From the NCBI GenBank assembly GCA_021108275.1, contig JAIORD010000002.1:1-64000 (forward strand): a DNA stretch of 64,000 nucleotides, read 5' to 3'. This stretch comes from Methanococcoides sp. GTDB taxonomy: Archaea > Halobacteriota > Methanosarcinia > Methanosarcinales > Methanosarcinaceae. The notes below the pieces were generated by a model, which was given only the letters and a program-made list of their open reading frames with translations, searched no databases and was not told the origin of the DNA. This document shows positions 9,801 to 18,419 of the stretch, piece by piece. Within the stretch, counting starts at the first letter, position 1. Each line of letters starts with the position of its first letter. Both the position numbers and the translations under genes were made by a program.

Positions 9801-11051
9801 TTTGTGCTTTCCCAGTTCAGTGGTGCCAGGGACCTGACGACCATTGATGAGAATGTTGTAAGGGAAGCAGCGGATTGGATAGGTTCACATCAGAAAGAGG
9901 ATGGTTCATGGGAAGCGGTCGGCTTTGTTATCCATCAGGATATGATGGGAGGTGTGAGCGGTACGTATGCCCTTACGGCCTATGTGACACTTGCACTCGA
10001 TGAATATGGCTATGCTGCTCCGGCTGTTATGGAAAATGCCCGTAGCTATCTGGAAGCAGAACTTGATGAGCAGGACGATCCATACGCCCTTGCCATAGGT
10101 ACTCTTGCTCTTCAAAAGCTTGAAAGTGACAGGGCAGATGAGTCCATGGAAAAACTTATCGAGCTGGCAAAAGAGGACGAAAATGGCGTGTATTGGGGAT
10201 ACGATGATGTCATGCCTGAACCTTACGAATATGGTGGCTATGGCTTCCATCCTATCTCAAGCAAGAACGTTGAAACCACAGCATATGCCACACTTGCGTT
10301 GATAGAAACGAATGACCCAAAGGCAAGCTCATCGTTGAAATGGATAGCAGCCCAGCGTAATTCCAATGGTGGTTTTTCAAGCACACAGGATACTGTCATG
10401 GCCTTCAGAGCATTGATGACGGCAGCAGCGGTTGCCGGAAGGGATGTGGATGCCACTGTTACGGTCAGTGGGGATGGAGTGGAAATCAAGGGCCTTAGGA
10501 TAACTTCCGAGAACTACGATGTTGTGAACATCATTGAAGTTCCGGAAGGCGTTGAAGTTCTTGAGATGGAACTTTCCGGGACCGGTGAGCTGAACTATCA
10601 GCTTGTCAGAAGGTTCAATGTGATCCTGCCTGAAACCATCGAGCACGAACAGATCGAGCTTGATGTTGAGTACGATTCAACAGATGTGGAAGTCGATGAT
10701 GTCGTAAAGGTCGATGTTCGCCTGAAATACAATGGTATGCCTGGTATCAGAGGAGTAGTTGAGTCCAGCGGAATGATGATTGTGGATATTGCAGTACCCA
10801 CAGGTTTCACTCCGGTAGGGTCCAGTCTCGAAGCCCTCAAGGAAGACGGCACTATCACCCGATACGAAATAGCCGGTCGCAAGGTCATCCTTTACATCGA
10901 TGAGATGATGCCCAGTGAAATAATGGAGTTCTCGTTGCAAATGAGGGCAATGTTCCCGGTAAAGGCAATGGTTCAGGAGAGCAGTGCGTATTCATACTAT
11001 GATCCGGAGGTGAAGGCGGAGGTTAAGGGTATGAACGTGACCGTTGTTTGA
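6840..11051 (+). CDS. Alpha-2-macroglobulin family thioester lipoprotein
   Basis: 1403 residues from ATG 6840 (a TTG at 6819 would add seven). A signal peptide ends in lipobox LAGC with lipidated Cys25, so the protein is surface-anchored. The macroglobulin domains include an MG2-like ETDKPIYKPGQ near residue 150. A Met/Glu/Asp-rich stretch (about 610-700) occupies the bait-region position. The thioester motif GCGEQNM has Cys918 and Gln921 intact. It is followed by a helical thioester domain with GYQRELTFMHSDGSFSAFG and GGFSSTQDTV. The C-terminus ends in a receptor-binding-like domain (MMIVDIAVPTGF, then YSYYDPE). Known members trap proteases or bind covalently to targets. No penicillin-binding protein PbpC gene is adjacent, unlike the usual bacterial arrangement. 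It is probably transcribed alone. Confidence 0.93.
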   Translation: MKYIGVKKKGFCLLVLLSCILLAGCIGQDDSKVQTSSNEALSYDEGGTYSEDDEYLVLVPKSLFSGGESSVTMSAFLDDEPVSRGVEYTLTSASGDIIPLVKAATSESGNNVAKFEVPDVEEGSYTLTATPSGAESGFTTTVKVVQNNPIFIETDKPIYKPGQIIHVRLLSLNNNLVPVVQNTTVEIADAKGVKIFKDDLVTNEYGVAFFDLPLASELNLGTWKVKATSGSSMSEVDIRVEKYVLPKFDLDTSTEKSWFLADEPITGTVSANYFFGKVVEGTVEVKASRYIGVWEEYSTSTAPLKDGNVEFALPAVGYVAGTFGAGGQGSVMLNVTVTDTGGNSEETTELLTIAEHPFILQMIPESNSIKPGMPLQILLVTKDPGGEPLEKEVTLVSNFRDDSYNYDESKETYTTENGVALVMLEIPEDAVSVELHAVSEEVEVTSTLNSVYSPSASFLHLSQVSEGIPEVGDTISFKVYSTNVGTVFYDVFANGRTVYSATSDEPQINIPVTPQMSPSAKVVAYIINPNNEVSADSLPFDVKFSTKVDLSTGFDKDTVAPGDAVSVELDAGTKSMIGLSIVDESVYALSEGRLNLKQVFDELEIRFMEPQVEAHPQYFGYQTTAYDVLDEAGMIVLASGSLEIPRTETDEDVRFAQFAGAMFEMDDMVVDEAVMEMSMEEAPMDDKADSGEQLAEVERVRQFFPETWIWMPDILTDDDGRATLDLNAPDSITKWRLHAVSSGPEGIGISESGLTVFQDFFIDPDLPYAVIRGEEFPVQVQVYNYLDKPQNVKLTLSGAEWFELVGDDVVEVSVDANSVTHVSFTIRPTKVGVQTVELTGQTTEKADAIRKTIIVEAEGVTREIVDNGILKNGTVELDATLPDAIVPDSEKVILSFTPSIVAQTISGVDDLLGMPYGCGEQNMMLFSTDVEVLRYLKATGQQNPEVQAKALTFITTGYQRELTFMHSDGSFSAFGESDGEGSLWLTSFVLSQFSGARDLTTIDENVVREAADWIGSHQKEDGSWEAVGFVIHQDMMGGVSGTYALTAYVTLALDEYGYAAPAVMENARSYLEAELDEQDDPYALAIGTLALQKLESDRADESMEKLIELAKEDENGVYWGYDDVMPEPYEYGGYGFHPISSKNVETTAYATLALIETNDPKASSSLKWIAAQRNSNGGFSSTQDTVMAFRALMTAAAVAGRDVDATVTVSGDGVEIKGLRITSENYDVVNIIEVPEGVEVLEMELSGTGELNYQLVRRFNVILPETIEHEQIELDVEYDSTDVEVDDVVKVDVRLKYNGMPGIRGVVESSGMMIVDIAVPTGFTPVGSSLEALKEDGTITRYEIAGRKVILYIDEMMPSEIMEFSLQMRAMFPVKAMVQESSAYSYYDPEVKAEVKGMNVTVV

Positions 11052-11054
11052 TGG

Positions 11055-11071
11055 GAGATATATTCTATCTC
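11055..11071 (+). terminator. Terminator after the alpha-2-macroglobulin gene
   Basis: Stem GAGATA/TATCTC with loop TATTC, followed by two long T-runs (about 11074-11091). Confidence 0.7.
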
Positions 11072-11171
11072 TCATTTTTTTCTTTTTTTTTGTTCAATAC
11101 CGAGAGCTATTATATAGTATCGATAAAAGATAATTAATGTCTAATAATTACTGATTTGGGAGTTTTGTAAA

Positions 11172-11558
11172 TTGAACAAATATCTGAAAATGGTACTTTT
11201 TGGCTTAATTGTCTGGCTAATACCTTTCATAGTATCCTTTGCTTTTATGGACAGGAACGGAAATTTCCTGATCGCAGAGACTTTTTTCAAGTCTATCATG
11301 ATAGTGACCGGTGGTATTGTAGGCGTTGTGCTTGCGATACAATATTTTAAAGGTATAGAAACGGATTTTGTTAAAGAAGGTGTATTTCTCGGTACCATAT
11401 GGCTTGTTGTAAACCTTGGAATCGATCTGAGCATGGTCTATGCTGGCTTCTTCCCAATGACGATCATTCAGTATTTCACGGATATCGGGATGAGGTATCT
11501 GATAATGCCGATCTACACGATAGGGATGGGTTACATATTGATGCAGAAATTGGGATAA
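11172..11558 (+). CDS. Four-helix membrane protein of unknown function
   Basis: 128 residues, almost all membrane: four predicted helices separated by short loops, no soluble domain, no charged motif that identifies a family. The start is TTG at 11172 with GGGAG about nine bases upstream. It stands alone on the plus strand after the alpha-2-macroglobulin terminator and converges on the BCCT operon. Confidence 0.6.
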   Translation: MNKYLKMVLFGLIVWLIPFIVSFAFMDRNGNFLIAETFFKSIMIVTGGIVGVVLAIQYFKGIETDFVKEGVFLGTIWLVVNLGIDLSMVYAGFFPMTIIQYFTDIGMRYLIMPIYTIGMGYILMQKLG

Positions 11559-11605
11559 GTCTCATTTTCTTATGAACATTTGGTGAAATTATGTTTGAGT
11601 AAGGA

Positions 11606-12076
11606 TCAGTACTTTATCCATTTCTCATATTCTCCAAGGAACCTGTCGATGATCTCCTTTGTTGTCAGTTCCTCAAGATCGTATTCTTTCAGGGTGCCGG
11701 TTCTCAATAAGATCTCTGCTTTCTGAACGCGTGGCTGGTCTTCCTCGGCATGCTGTGGAAATGCGAATTGCATCTTCTGGTAGGTCTTGCCTCTTATCCG
11801 GAAGCAGAATTCTTCTATCTCTTCATCCGGGTTGGTCTGGGATGGTGTGTAAACTATGATGGATGCGTAATTCAGGTTTGGTTCATCCACATCGATGACA
11901 ACATCTTTTCCGTGTTCTTCAAGCTCTGTCTTCAGCTCATGATAAGATGGAAGGACCACATTAATAATAAAATCCCTGATATTCATCCGGGCGAATTTCA
12001 AATAGACATCGGATGGAGTTCCTTCTTCATCTTCACTTTTAAGTATATTATTCAACTTCTTTTTCAGCTCACTCAC
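11606..12076 (-). CDS. Cytosolic hypothetical protein co-transcribed with the BCCT transporter
   Basis: 156 residues, acidic and soluble, no recognised domain. A short N-terminal helix is followed by an alpha/beta-looking middle and a C-terminal helix (IIDRFLGEYEKWIKY). Its ATG overlaps the stop of the upstream transporter gene by four bases (ATGA), so the two are translationally coupled. That coupling suggests a regulatory or accessory role for the transporter, which is inference. Confidence 0.75.
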   Translation of the reverse strand: MSELKKKLNNILKSEDEEGTPSDVYLKFARMNIRDFIINVVLPSYHELKTELEEHGKDVVIDVDEPNLNYASIIVYTPSQTNPDEEIEEFCFRIRGKTYQKMQFAFPQHAEEDQPRVQKAEILLRTGTLKEYDLEELTTKEIIDRFLGEYEKWIKY

Positions 12077-13698
12077 TTCTTGATACCCCCGTTCCTGAAG
12101 ATGTTGTCTACCAAAATTTTTGTCCTATTAATAGATATTTCTTCCGGCTCATTTTTATTGATCTTTGTATCCTCAATGATCTTTGTACCCCTTGCCTCAC
12201 TCCTAAGACCTTTTACAATACTGTAGCACATGAGGATCATGACCATACAGAACGGAAGTGCGGTTGTCAAAGCTGCTGTCTGCAATGCAAGAAGACCTCC
12301 TGTAAGCAGGAGCACAGCAGCCACTGCACCCTGAAGGATAGCCCAGAAGAACCTGAGACTAACAGCAGGTTGGGGATTGCCGTTGGATGATAGAATAGAG
12401 ATGACCAGTGATCCGGAATCCGATGAGGTAACAAAGAAGGTGGTGATAACAACGGTTGCAAGCAAAGAGCTCAAAAATGATACTGGAAGCCTTTCCAGAA
12501 GGACGAACAATGCAGTGGGTACACTGGTCTGAACGACCTGGGATATACCGCCGGCTCCGAACAGTTCTATGTGTATGGCCGTATTTCCAAAGACGATGAT
12601 CCAGAAAAAGGTAATAAGTGCAGGTGCTATCAGGACACCTCTTATGAACTCCCTAATGGTTCTGCCCTTTGATATGCGTGCAATGAACATACCCACAAAA
12701 GGTGACCATGAGATCCACCAGCCCCAGTAGAACATTGTCCACATGCTCTGCCATTCCACACCTCTGTAGGCATCGGTCTGGAAGGTCAGGGCTACCAGGT
12801 TCTGCATGTAATATCCGATGCTCTGCACATAGGAACTGGCAAGGAAGACCGTCGGGCCTGTGATGAATACAAAGAGTATGAGTAAAGCTCCAAGACCTAC
12901 GTTCACCTGGCTCAATATACGTATCCCTTTGTTAAGTCCGGAGACCACAGAAGTTGTGGCAAAGATGGTGATTATTACAATAAGGATTATCTGGTTACGA
13001 AGGGATACCGACATAATTCCAATATATTCCAATCCTGCATTTATTTGCATGACACCAAGACCAAGGGATGTCGCCACACCGAAAAGTGTTCCGAAAATAG
13101 CAATTATCTCCACAAGGTCTCCGCGGAAACCGTAGATCTTGTCTCCGAATATCGGATACATTGTTGATCTGATAGTAAGGGGCATATCATGGCGATATGA
13201 AAAGTAGGCAAGAGCAAGCCCGACTATAATATATATAGCCCAGGCGTGAATACCCCAGTGGAAGAACGTCAGGTTGATGGCTTCTTTTGCTATGGAGATG
13301 CTATCCATCCCGGGATTTCTTGGTTCAACAATATGCAATATGGGCTCTGCAACACTGTAGAACAGCAGTCCGATCCCCATACCTGCACTGAAAAGCATTG
13401 CAAACCAAGTTCTGTCCCTGTATTCCGGAAGATCATCCTCTTTTCCAAGCTTTATGTTGCCAAAGGAGCTGAAATAGAGCCATATCACAAAGAAGAGAAA
13501 GAATGCAACTGAAACGATATACACCCACCCAAAGCTTGTAACGATGAAATTCTGGATGGTTCCAAAGACATCTCCAATGGATGATGTAATAAATATTCCG
13601 AGGATAACAAAAACAGATACAAGTGTGGCCGATGTATAGAATACGGTCTTATTTACTTTTTCTTCTGCCTTTTCATCCATTGAACACATATCCTCCAT
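12073..13698 (-). CDS. BCCT family betaine/choline/carnitine transporter
   Basis: 541 residues with about twelve membrane helices. The aromatic-rich helix WGWWISWSPFVGMFIARISKGRTI is the BCCT hallmark and carries the conserved tryptophans of the substrate site. The family imports glycine betaine and related quaternary amines using Na+ or H+ gradients. In a methanogen this could serve osmoprotection or, in Methanococcoides-type species, supply betaine or choline for methanogenesis. The start is uncertain: GGAGG overlaps the first ATG (13698), so the ATG at 13680 (residue 7) may be the true start. The C-terminal tail after the last helix is about 45 residues and may sense osmolarity. Confidence 0.9.
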   Translation of the reverse strand: MEDMCSMDEKAEEKVNKTVFYTSATLVSVFVILGIFITSSIGDVFGTIQNFIVTSFGWVYIVSVAFFLFFVIWLYFSSFGNIKLGKEDDLPEYRDRTWFAMLFSAGMGIGLLFYSVAEPILHIVEPRNPGMDSISIAKEAINLTFFHWGIHAWAIYIIVGLALAYFSYRHDMPLTIRSTMYPIFGDKIYGFRGDLVEIIAIFGTLFGVATSLGLGVMQINAGLEYIGIMSVSLRNQIILIVIITIFATTSVVSGLNKGIRILSQVNVGLGALLILFVFITGPTVFLASSYVQSIGYYMQNLVALTFQTDAYRGVEWQSMWTMFYWGWWISWSPFVGMFIARISKGRTIREFIRGVLIAPALITFFWIIVFGNTAIHIELFGAGGISQVVQTSVPTALFVLLERLPVSFLSSLLATVVITTFFVTSSDSGSLVISILSSNGNPQPAVSLRFFWAILQGAVAAVLLLTGGLLALQTAALTTALPFCMVMILMCYSIVKGLRSEARGTKIIEDTKINKNEPEEISINRTKILVDNIFRNGGIKK

Positions 13699-13887
13699 AT
13701 ACTTGAGATCATGATATACGAAATAATTGACCGTTTATCACAATGGACCAGTTTTAGAGGGCTAATGTGTTAAATATTTGTATTATTTTTTTACTGTCCC
13801 AAATTTAAATGAGCAATATCTGAAATGCAAAAACAAAAATACCAACAAACTGATAAATTCCCCTGCCCAATTCACTGCAGAACAAGA

Positions 13888-16551
13888 ATGATCAAACTAA
13901 CACCTGCAATGAAACAATACTATGATGCGAAGAAGCAATATAGTGATGCACTTATTTTCTTCAGGATGGGGGATTTCTATGAATCCTTCGGAGAGGATGC
14001 AAAGACCATTGCAAAAGAACTTGAGATAACACTTACAACGCGGGGCAAGGACATTGAGGGTGAGAAAATGCCTCTTGCAGGTATTCCCTATCATGCTCTC
14101 GATAATTACCTGCCGCGGTTGGTAAAAAAAGGTTACAAAGTAGCTATCTGTGAGCAGCTTGAAGACCCTAAAAAAGCAAAGGGCATTATCAAGCGTGGGG
14201 TTGTCAGGGTCGTAACGCCCGGTACTGCCATTGATACTTCGATGTTCACGGACCCGTCCAATAATTATCTCATGTCAATTTCAGGTGGAGATGGGGATTA
14301 CGGTGTCTCATTTCTGGATGTTTCCACAGGCGAGTTCCTGACCACACAGTTTGCTGATACGCCTCCTTATGACAGGATAGCCAGTGAGGCTGCACGGATG
14401 CGACCTTCAGAGTGTATAATCTCACGGACGATGTTCTCTGATGAAAGGCTTGTCGGAAGGTTGAAGGAGCTTAATGTGCTGGTACATGAGTTCAAGGATG
14501 AGGCTTTTGACATTGATTCTTCGAGGAAGCTTCTTGAAAGGCATTTCAATGTCTCCACACTCGAAGGAATGGGCTGTGCCGGTCTGCCCTACGCCACATC
14601 TTCTGCAGGAGCTGCACTTGATTATGCGTTCACCACACAGATGAGGGAACTCGGGCATGTAAGTGAGCTGAGCACCTATTCGGATTCTGAGTTCATGATG
14701 CTTGACTCGATCACCCTGAGAAATCTGGAGATAGTCAAGAACGTGCGAGGGGAAGGGAACGATACTTCCATATTGAAGGTGCTCGATGATACCAAAACGC
14801 CGATGGGTGGCAGGTTACTTCAGAAATGGCTTTTGAAGCCCCTCATCAATGTAGATTCTATCGATCACAGGCTGGATGCGCTGGAATGTCTGGCAAATGA
14901 TACCATGCTGAGATTCGATGTCCGTTCTCATCTGTCTTTTGTGAAGGACATAGAACGTCTTATAGGCAGGGTAGTTTATGGTAATTCGAATGCCCGGGAT
15001 CTTATCGCGTTGAAACGTTCCCTGAGTTCAGTGCCGCAGATAGTCGAAAGTATGGGTGATGACCCCGGATGTGAGTTGCTCAGAAATATCAGGGATGGTC
15101 TTCTTGAGTTCGACCAGCTCGAAAATATCGTGAAGCTGATTGACGATGCCATCGTGGATGAGCCTCCTGTAAGTGTGCGGGAAGGGGGCATGATCAGGTC
15201 CGGCTACAATGAGAAACTGGATGAGCTTAAAGGCATGTCCACTGGCGGAAAGACCTGGATCGCTTCGTTCCAGCAGAAGGAACGTGACAGGACAGGTATA
15301 AAATCACTTAAGGTCGGCTACAATAGAGTATTCGGCTACTACATCGAGATCACAAAATCCAATATCGCACAGATACCTGATGATTATATTAGAAAGCAGA
15401 CAATGCGGAATGCTGAAAGGTTCTACACTCCAGAGCTCAAGGAATGGGAAGGTGTCATCCTTTCCGCAGACGAGAAGATAACAGCGCTTGAGAATGAACT
15501 GTTCACTGAGATAACTTCCAGGATCGCTTCCCATGCATCCGATATGCAGAGGGTTGCCGTTCTGATAGGCCAGTTGGATTGTACTGCGAGCCTTGCGGAA
15601 GTTGCGGTGAACAATAATTTTGTAAGACCTAACATAACTTCCGATTGCAAGATATTGATCCGGGAAGGCAGACACCCGGTGGTTGAGAAAACCGTACGTG
15701 GCGGATTCGTGCCCAATGATACGGAAATGGATTGTGTGGACGAACAGTTCCTTTTGATAACAGGGCCTAACATGGCGGGTAAATCCACTTACATGCGTCA
15801 GGTCTCCCTTATCGTGATAATGGCACAGGCAGGTTCTTTTGTTCCGGCTTCCCATGCTTCCATAGGCATTGTGGACAGGGTATTCACAAGGGTTGGTGCT
15901 TTCGATGACCTTGCAAGCGGGCAGAGTACCTTTATGGTGGAGATGGTGGAGCTTGCCAATATACTGAACAATGCGACCCCGAAGAGCCTTGTGCTCCTTG
16001 ATGAGATCGGCAGGGGTACGAGCACTTATGATGGTTATAGTATCGCAAAGGCTGTGGTCGAGTATATCCACAATAAGGGCAGGGTAGGCGTACGCTCCCT
16101 TTTTGCTACCCATTACCATCAGCTTACGAACATCTCTTCCAGCTTGAAAAGGGTGAAGAACTATCATATCGCGGTAAAGGAAGATGGCGATGATCTTGTA
16201 TTCCTCCGAAAGATCGTTCCCGGTGCCACCGATAAGAGCTATGGTATCCATGTTGCAAGGCTTGCAGGTGTGCCGCACAAGGTGACACAGAGAGCCAGAG
16301 AGGTCCTGCAGGATATTGAAGATGAAAGTGCCATCAGCAAGGAAAGCGATTCGAAGAGGGGTAGGAAAAAGAAGTCGGCACAGTACACCCAGTTGATGCT
16401 TTTCGATCCGGATGGCTCTTCTGCACCTGTGGCTGAGCCCGATCCTGTTGTTGAGGAGCTGAAAGAGCTTGATGTCAATAGTATGACTCCCATCGAGGCA
16501 CTGAACAAGTTAAGTGAATTGCAGAAAAAGGCAGGTCTGGGCGGAAAATAA
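13888..16551 (+). CDS. mutS: DNA mismatch repair protein MutS
   Basis: 887 residues from ATG 13888; an earlier ATG at 13825 would add 21 atypical residues. The mismatch-binding Phe-X-Glu motif is present (MGDFYESFG near the N-terminus). The connector, lever and clamp domains follow in the normal order. Walker A GPNMAGKST lies at residues 626-634, with the family motifs DDLASGQSTFMVEM and LLDEIGRGTSTYDG after it. The protein recognises mispairs and recruits MutL. mutL begins one base after the stop, so they are one operon. MutS/MutL are absent from most hyperthermophilic archaea and are thought to have reached mesophilic methanogens by transfer from bacteria. Confidence 0.97.
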   Translation: MIKLTPAMKQYYDAKKQYSDALIFFRMGDFYESFGEDAKTIAKELEITLTTRGKDIEGEKMPLAGIPYHALDNYLPRLVKKGYKVAICEQLEDPKKAKGIIKRGVVRVVTPGTAIDTSMFTDPSNNYLMSISGGDGDYGVSFLDVSTGEFLTTQFADTPPYDRIASEAARMRPSECIISRTMFSDERLVGRLKELNVLVHEFKDEAFDIDSSRKLLERHFNVSTLEGMGCAGLPYATSSAGAALDYAFTTQMRELGHVSELSTYSDSEFMMLDSITLRNLEIVKNVRGEGNDTSILKVLDDTKTPMGGRLLQKWLLKPLINVDSIDHRLDALECLANDTMLRFDVRSHLSFVKDIERLIGRVVYGNSNARDLIALKRSLSSVPQIVESMGDDPGCELLRNIRDGLLEFDQLENIVKLIDDAIVDEPPVSVREGGMIRSGYNEKLDELKGMSTGGKTWIASFQQKERDRTGIKSLKVGYNRVFGYYIEITKSNIAQIPDDYIRKQTMRNAERFYTPELKEWEGVILSADEKITALENELFTEITSRIASHASDMQRVAVLIGQLDCTASLAEVAVNNNFVRPNITSDCKILIREGRHPVVEKTVRGGFVPNDTEMDCVDEQFLLITGPNMAGKSTYMRQVSLIVIMAQAGSFVPASHASIGIVDRVFTRVGAFDDLASGQSTFMVEMVELANILNNATPKSLVLLDEIGRGTSTYDGYSIAKAVVEYIHNKGRVGVRSLFATHYHQLTNISSSLKRVKNYHIAVKEDGDDLVFLRKIVPGATDKSYGIHVARLAGVPHKVTQRAREVLQDIEDESAISKESDSKRGRKKKSAQYTQLMLFDPDGSSAPVAEPDPVVEELKELDVNSMTPIEALNKLSELQKKAGLGGK

Positions 16552-16552
16552 G

Positions 16553-18364
16553 ATGAGCGAGGATAAGGGCGGTAAGATACGTGTTCTTGATGAGGCGACT
16601 ATCAATAAGATAGCAGCAGGCGAGGTCATCGAGCGTCCTGCTTCGGTAGTCAAGGAACTTGTGGACAATGCTATAGATGCAGGGGCTACTGAAATTCGGG
16701 TCGAGGTGGTGGCTGCCGGAACCGAGCTGATCACTGTTACCGATAATGGAAGTGGAATGCCCCGTGAGGATGCGATTCTTGCTTTTACGAAACATGCTAC
16801 CAGTAAGATAATTCAAATAGAGGATCTTGAGGAGGTCCTGACCCTCGGGTTCAGAGGTGAGGCTCTTTCCTCCATTGCAGCGGTGGCCAAGGTATATCTG
16901 ACCACCAGACAAAAGGAGGAGATTGCTGGCACAAAGGTCGTTATAAGCGGAGGGTCGGTGGAGAATGTGGTGGAAGTGGGCGCTGCTCCGGGTACAAGCA
17001 TCTCTGTGGAATCCCTTTTTTACAACACCCCGGCAAGGAAGAAGTATCTCAAAAGTCTGCGAACAGAGCTTGCACACATAACCGATATTGTCACAAGGCA
17101 TGCATTCGGGCATTCTGATATCTCTTTTACTCTGATCAGTGATGGCAAGGTCCTTGTACGTTCTCCGACATCCGGCAATGTTCTCGATAGTATCATCCAT
17201 CTTCTTGGGGTCGATATTGCAAAGAAGATAGTTCCTGTGGAGTTCAGGTCGGATATTGTGAACATCTCAGGTTATATCTCCAAACCGGAAGTTACCCGTA
17301 GCGGCACTGACCAGCAGTTCTTTTTCATAAATGGCAGAGGTGTATCCTCAACGAGCATAAGTAATGCTCTGAGGCTTGGATATTACAACCTCATTCCGAA
17401 AGGGCGTTATCCGGTCGCAGTTCTTGATCTGGAACTTGATCTGCGTGAGGTAGATGTCAATGTGCATCCTGCAAAAAGGTATGTGAGACTCAGCCATGAA
17501 CGTGAGGTCTCTGATGCGGTCATTCTTGCTGTTGAGAACGCTTTGAAGGGGGACGATCTGTTCCCAAAGGTCTCTTTGCCGGAAAACAAACCGGTACAGG
17601 CTGTTTTCAGTGATAAGAGCAAGACCGGTACTGAAGTAATGTCTTCTGCGATTGAAAGTGTGAGCGTACCGGTAGCAAAGGAAGCGGATGAGCCTTATCA
17701 TGCCAGTGCAAGGGATACTGAAAAGCGTTTGAAACGCTCGGAAAGGGTACTTTCAAAGACAGAAAAGAAGCCCGAAAGAGTAGCTACTGGTCTTGATAAG
17801 GCGAGGATAGTAGGGCAGGTAAGTGAGCTTTACATTATTGTGGAGCTTGAGGACGGGCTTATGATAGTCGATCAGCATGCTGCACATGAGAGGGTGATGT
17901 ATGAACAGATACGGGATGGCAACAGTTCTGGGTGGCAGGAGCTTATCACTCCTGTGATGCTGGATCTCACATCTAAGGAAAAGGTGCTTTTGGATGAGTA
18001 TATCCCCCTCCTTGAAGAGATGGGATTTGCGATATCCGAATTCGGTCCTAACAGTTATGTGGTGACATCGATCCCTTCCCTTCTTGGAAAACTGGAGAAC
18101 ACCGAACTGATCCATGACATCATCATGGATGTGCTTTCCAGTGGCAAGGTGAAGAGGGATACAGGTATGTTCGATAGTCTCTGCAAGACCATGGCATGCC
18201 GTGCAGCTATAAAGGCAGGAGCAGGCTGCAGCATGGAGCAGATGGAGAACCTGCTCAGGCAGCTGGACATGGCTGAGAATCCATACACATGTCCTCATGG
18301 GCGTCCGACGGTGATATCTTTTACAAAAGGTGAACTTGACAAATTGTTCAAGAGGACAGGATGA
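16553..18364 (+). CDS. mutL: DNA mismatch repair endonuclease MutL
   Basis: 603 residues from ATG 16553, which directly follows the mutS stop. The GHKL ATPase motifs are clear: ELVDNAIDAGATE (Mg-binding Asn), DNGSGM, GFRGEALSS. The C-terminal dimerisation domain holds DQHAAHERVMYE, matching the metal-binding endonuclease motif DQHA(X)2E(X)4E, and a zinc-site CPHGRP near the end. It is therefore the nicking type of MutL used by organisms without MutH. A low-conservation linker (about residues 345-410) separates the domains. Confidence 0.97.
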   Translation: MSEDKGGKIRVLDEATINKIAAGEVIERPASVVKELVDNAIDAGATEIRVEVVAAGTELITVTDNGSGMPREDAILAFTKHATSKIIQIEDLEEVLTLGFRGEALSSIAAVAKVYLTTRQKEEIAGTKVVISGGSVENVVEVGAAPGTSISVESLFYNTPARKKYLKSLRTELAHITDIVTRHAFGHSDISFTLISDGKVLVRSPTSGNVLDSIIHLLGVDIAKKIVPVEFRSDIVNISGYISKPEVTRSGTDQQFFFINGRGVSSTSISNALRLGYYNLIPKGRYPVAVLDLELDLREVDVNVHPAKRYVRLSHEREVSDAVILAVENALKGDDLFPKVSLPENKPVQAVFSDKSKTGTEVMSSAIESVSVPVAKEADEPYHASARDTEKRLKRSERVLSKTEKKPERVATGLDKARIVGQVSELYIIVELEDGLMIVDQHAAHERVMYEQIRDGNSSGWQELITPVMLDLTSKEKVLLDEYIPLLEEMGFAISEFGPNSYVVTSIPSLLGKLENTELIHDIIMDVLSSGKVKRDTGMFDSLCKTMACRAAIKAGAGCSMEQMENLLRQLDMAENPYTCPHGRPTVISFTKGELDKLFKRTG

Positions 18365-18419
18365 GTCTTTGGGCTTTTAGCGGTAACTTTTATAACCAAC
18401 TAATATGGAATTACTGACA

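Noticed and set aside
15304-16278. Long minus-strand frame (324 codons) opposite mutS
   Set aside because: Lies wholly inside a clear MutS frame; its translation is Cys/His/Tyr-rich without domain pattern, as expected of an antisense frame.
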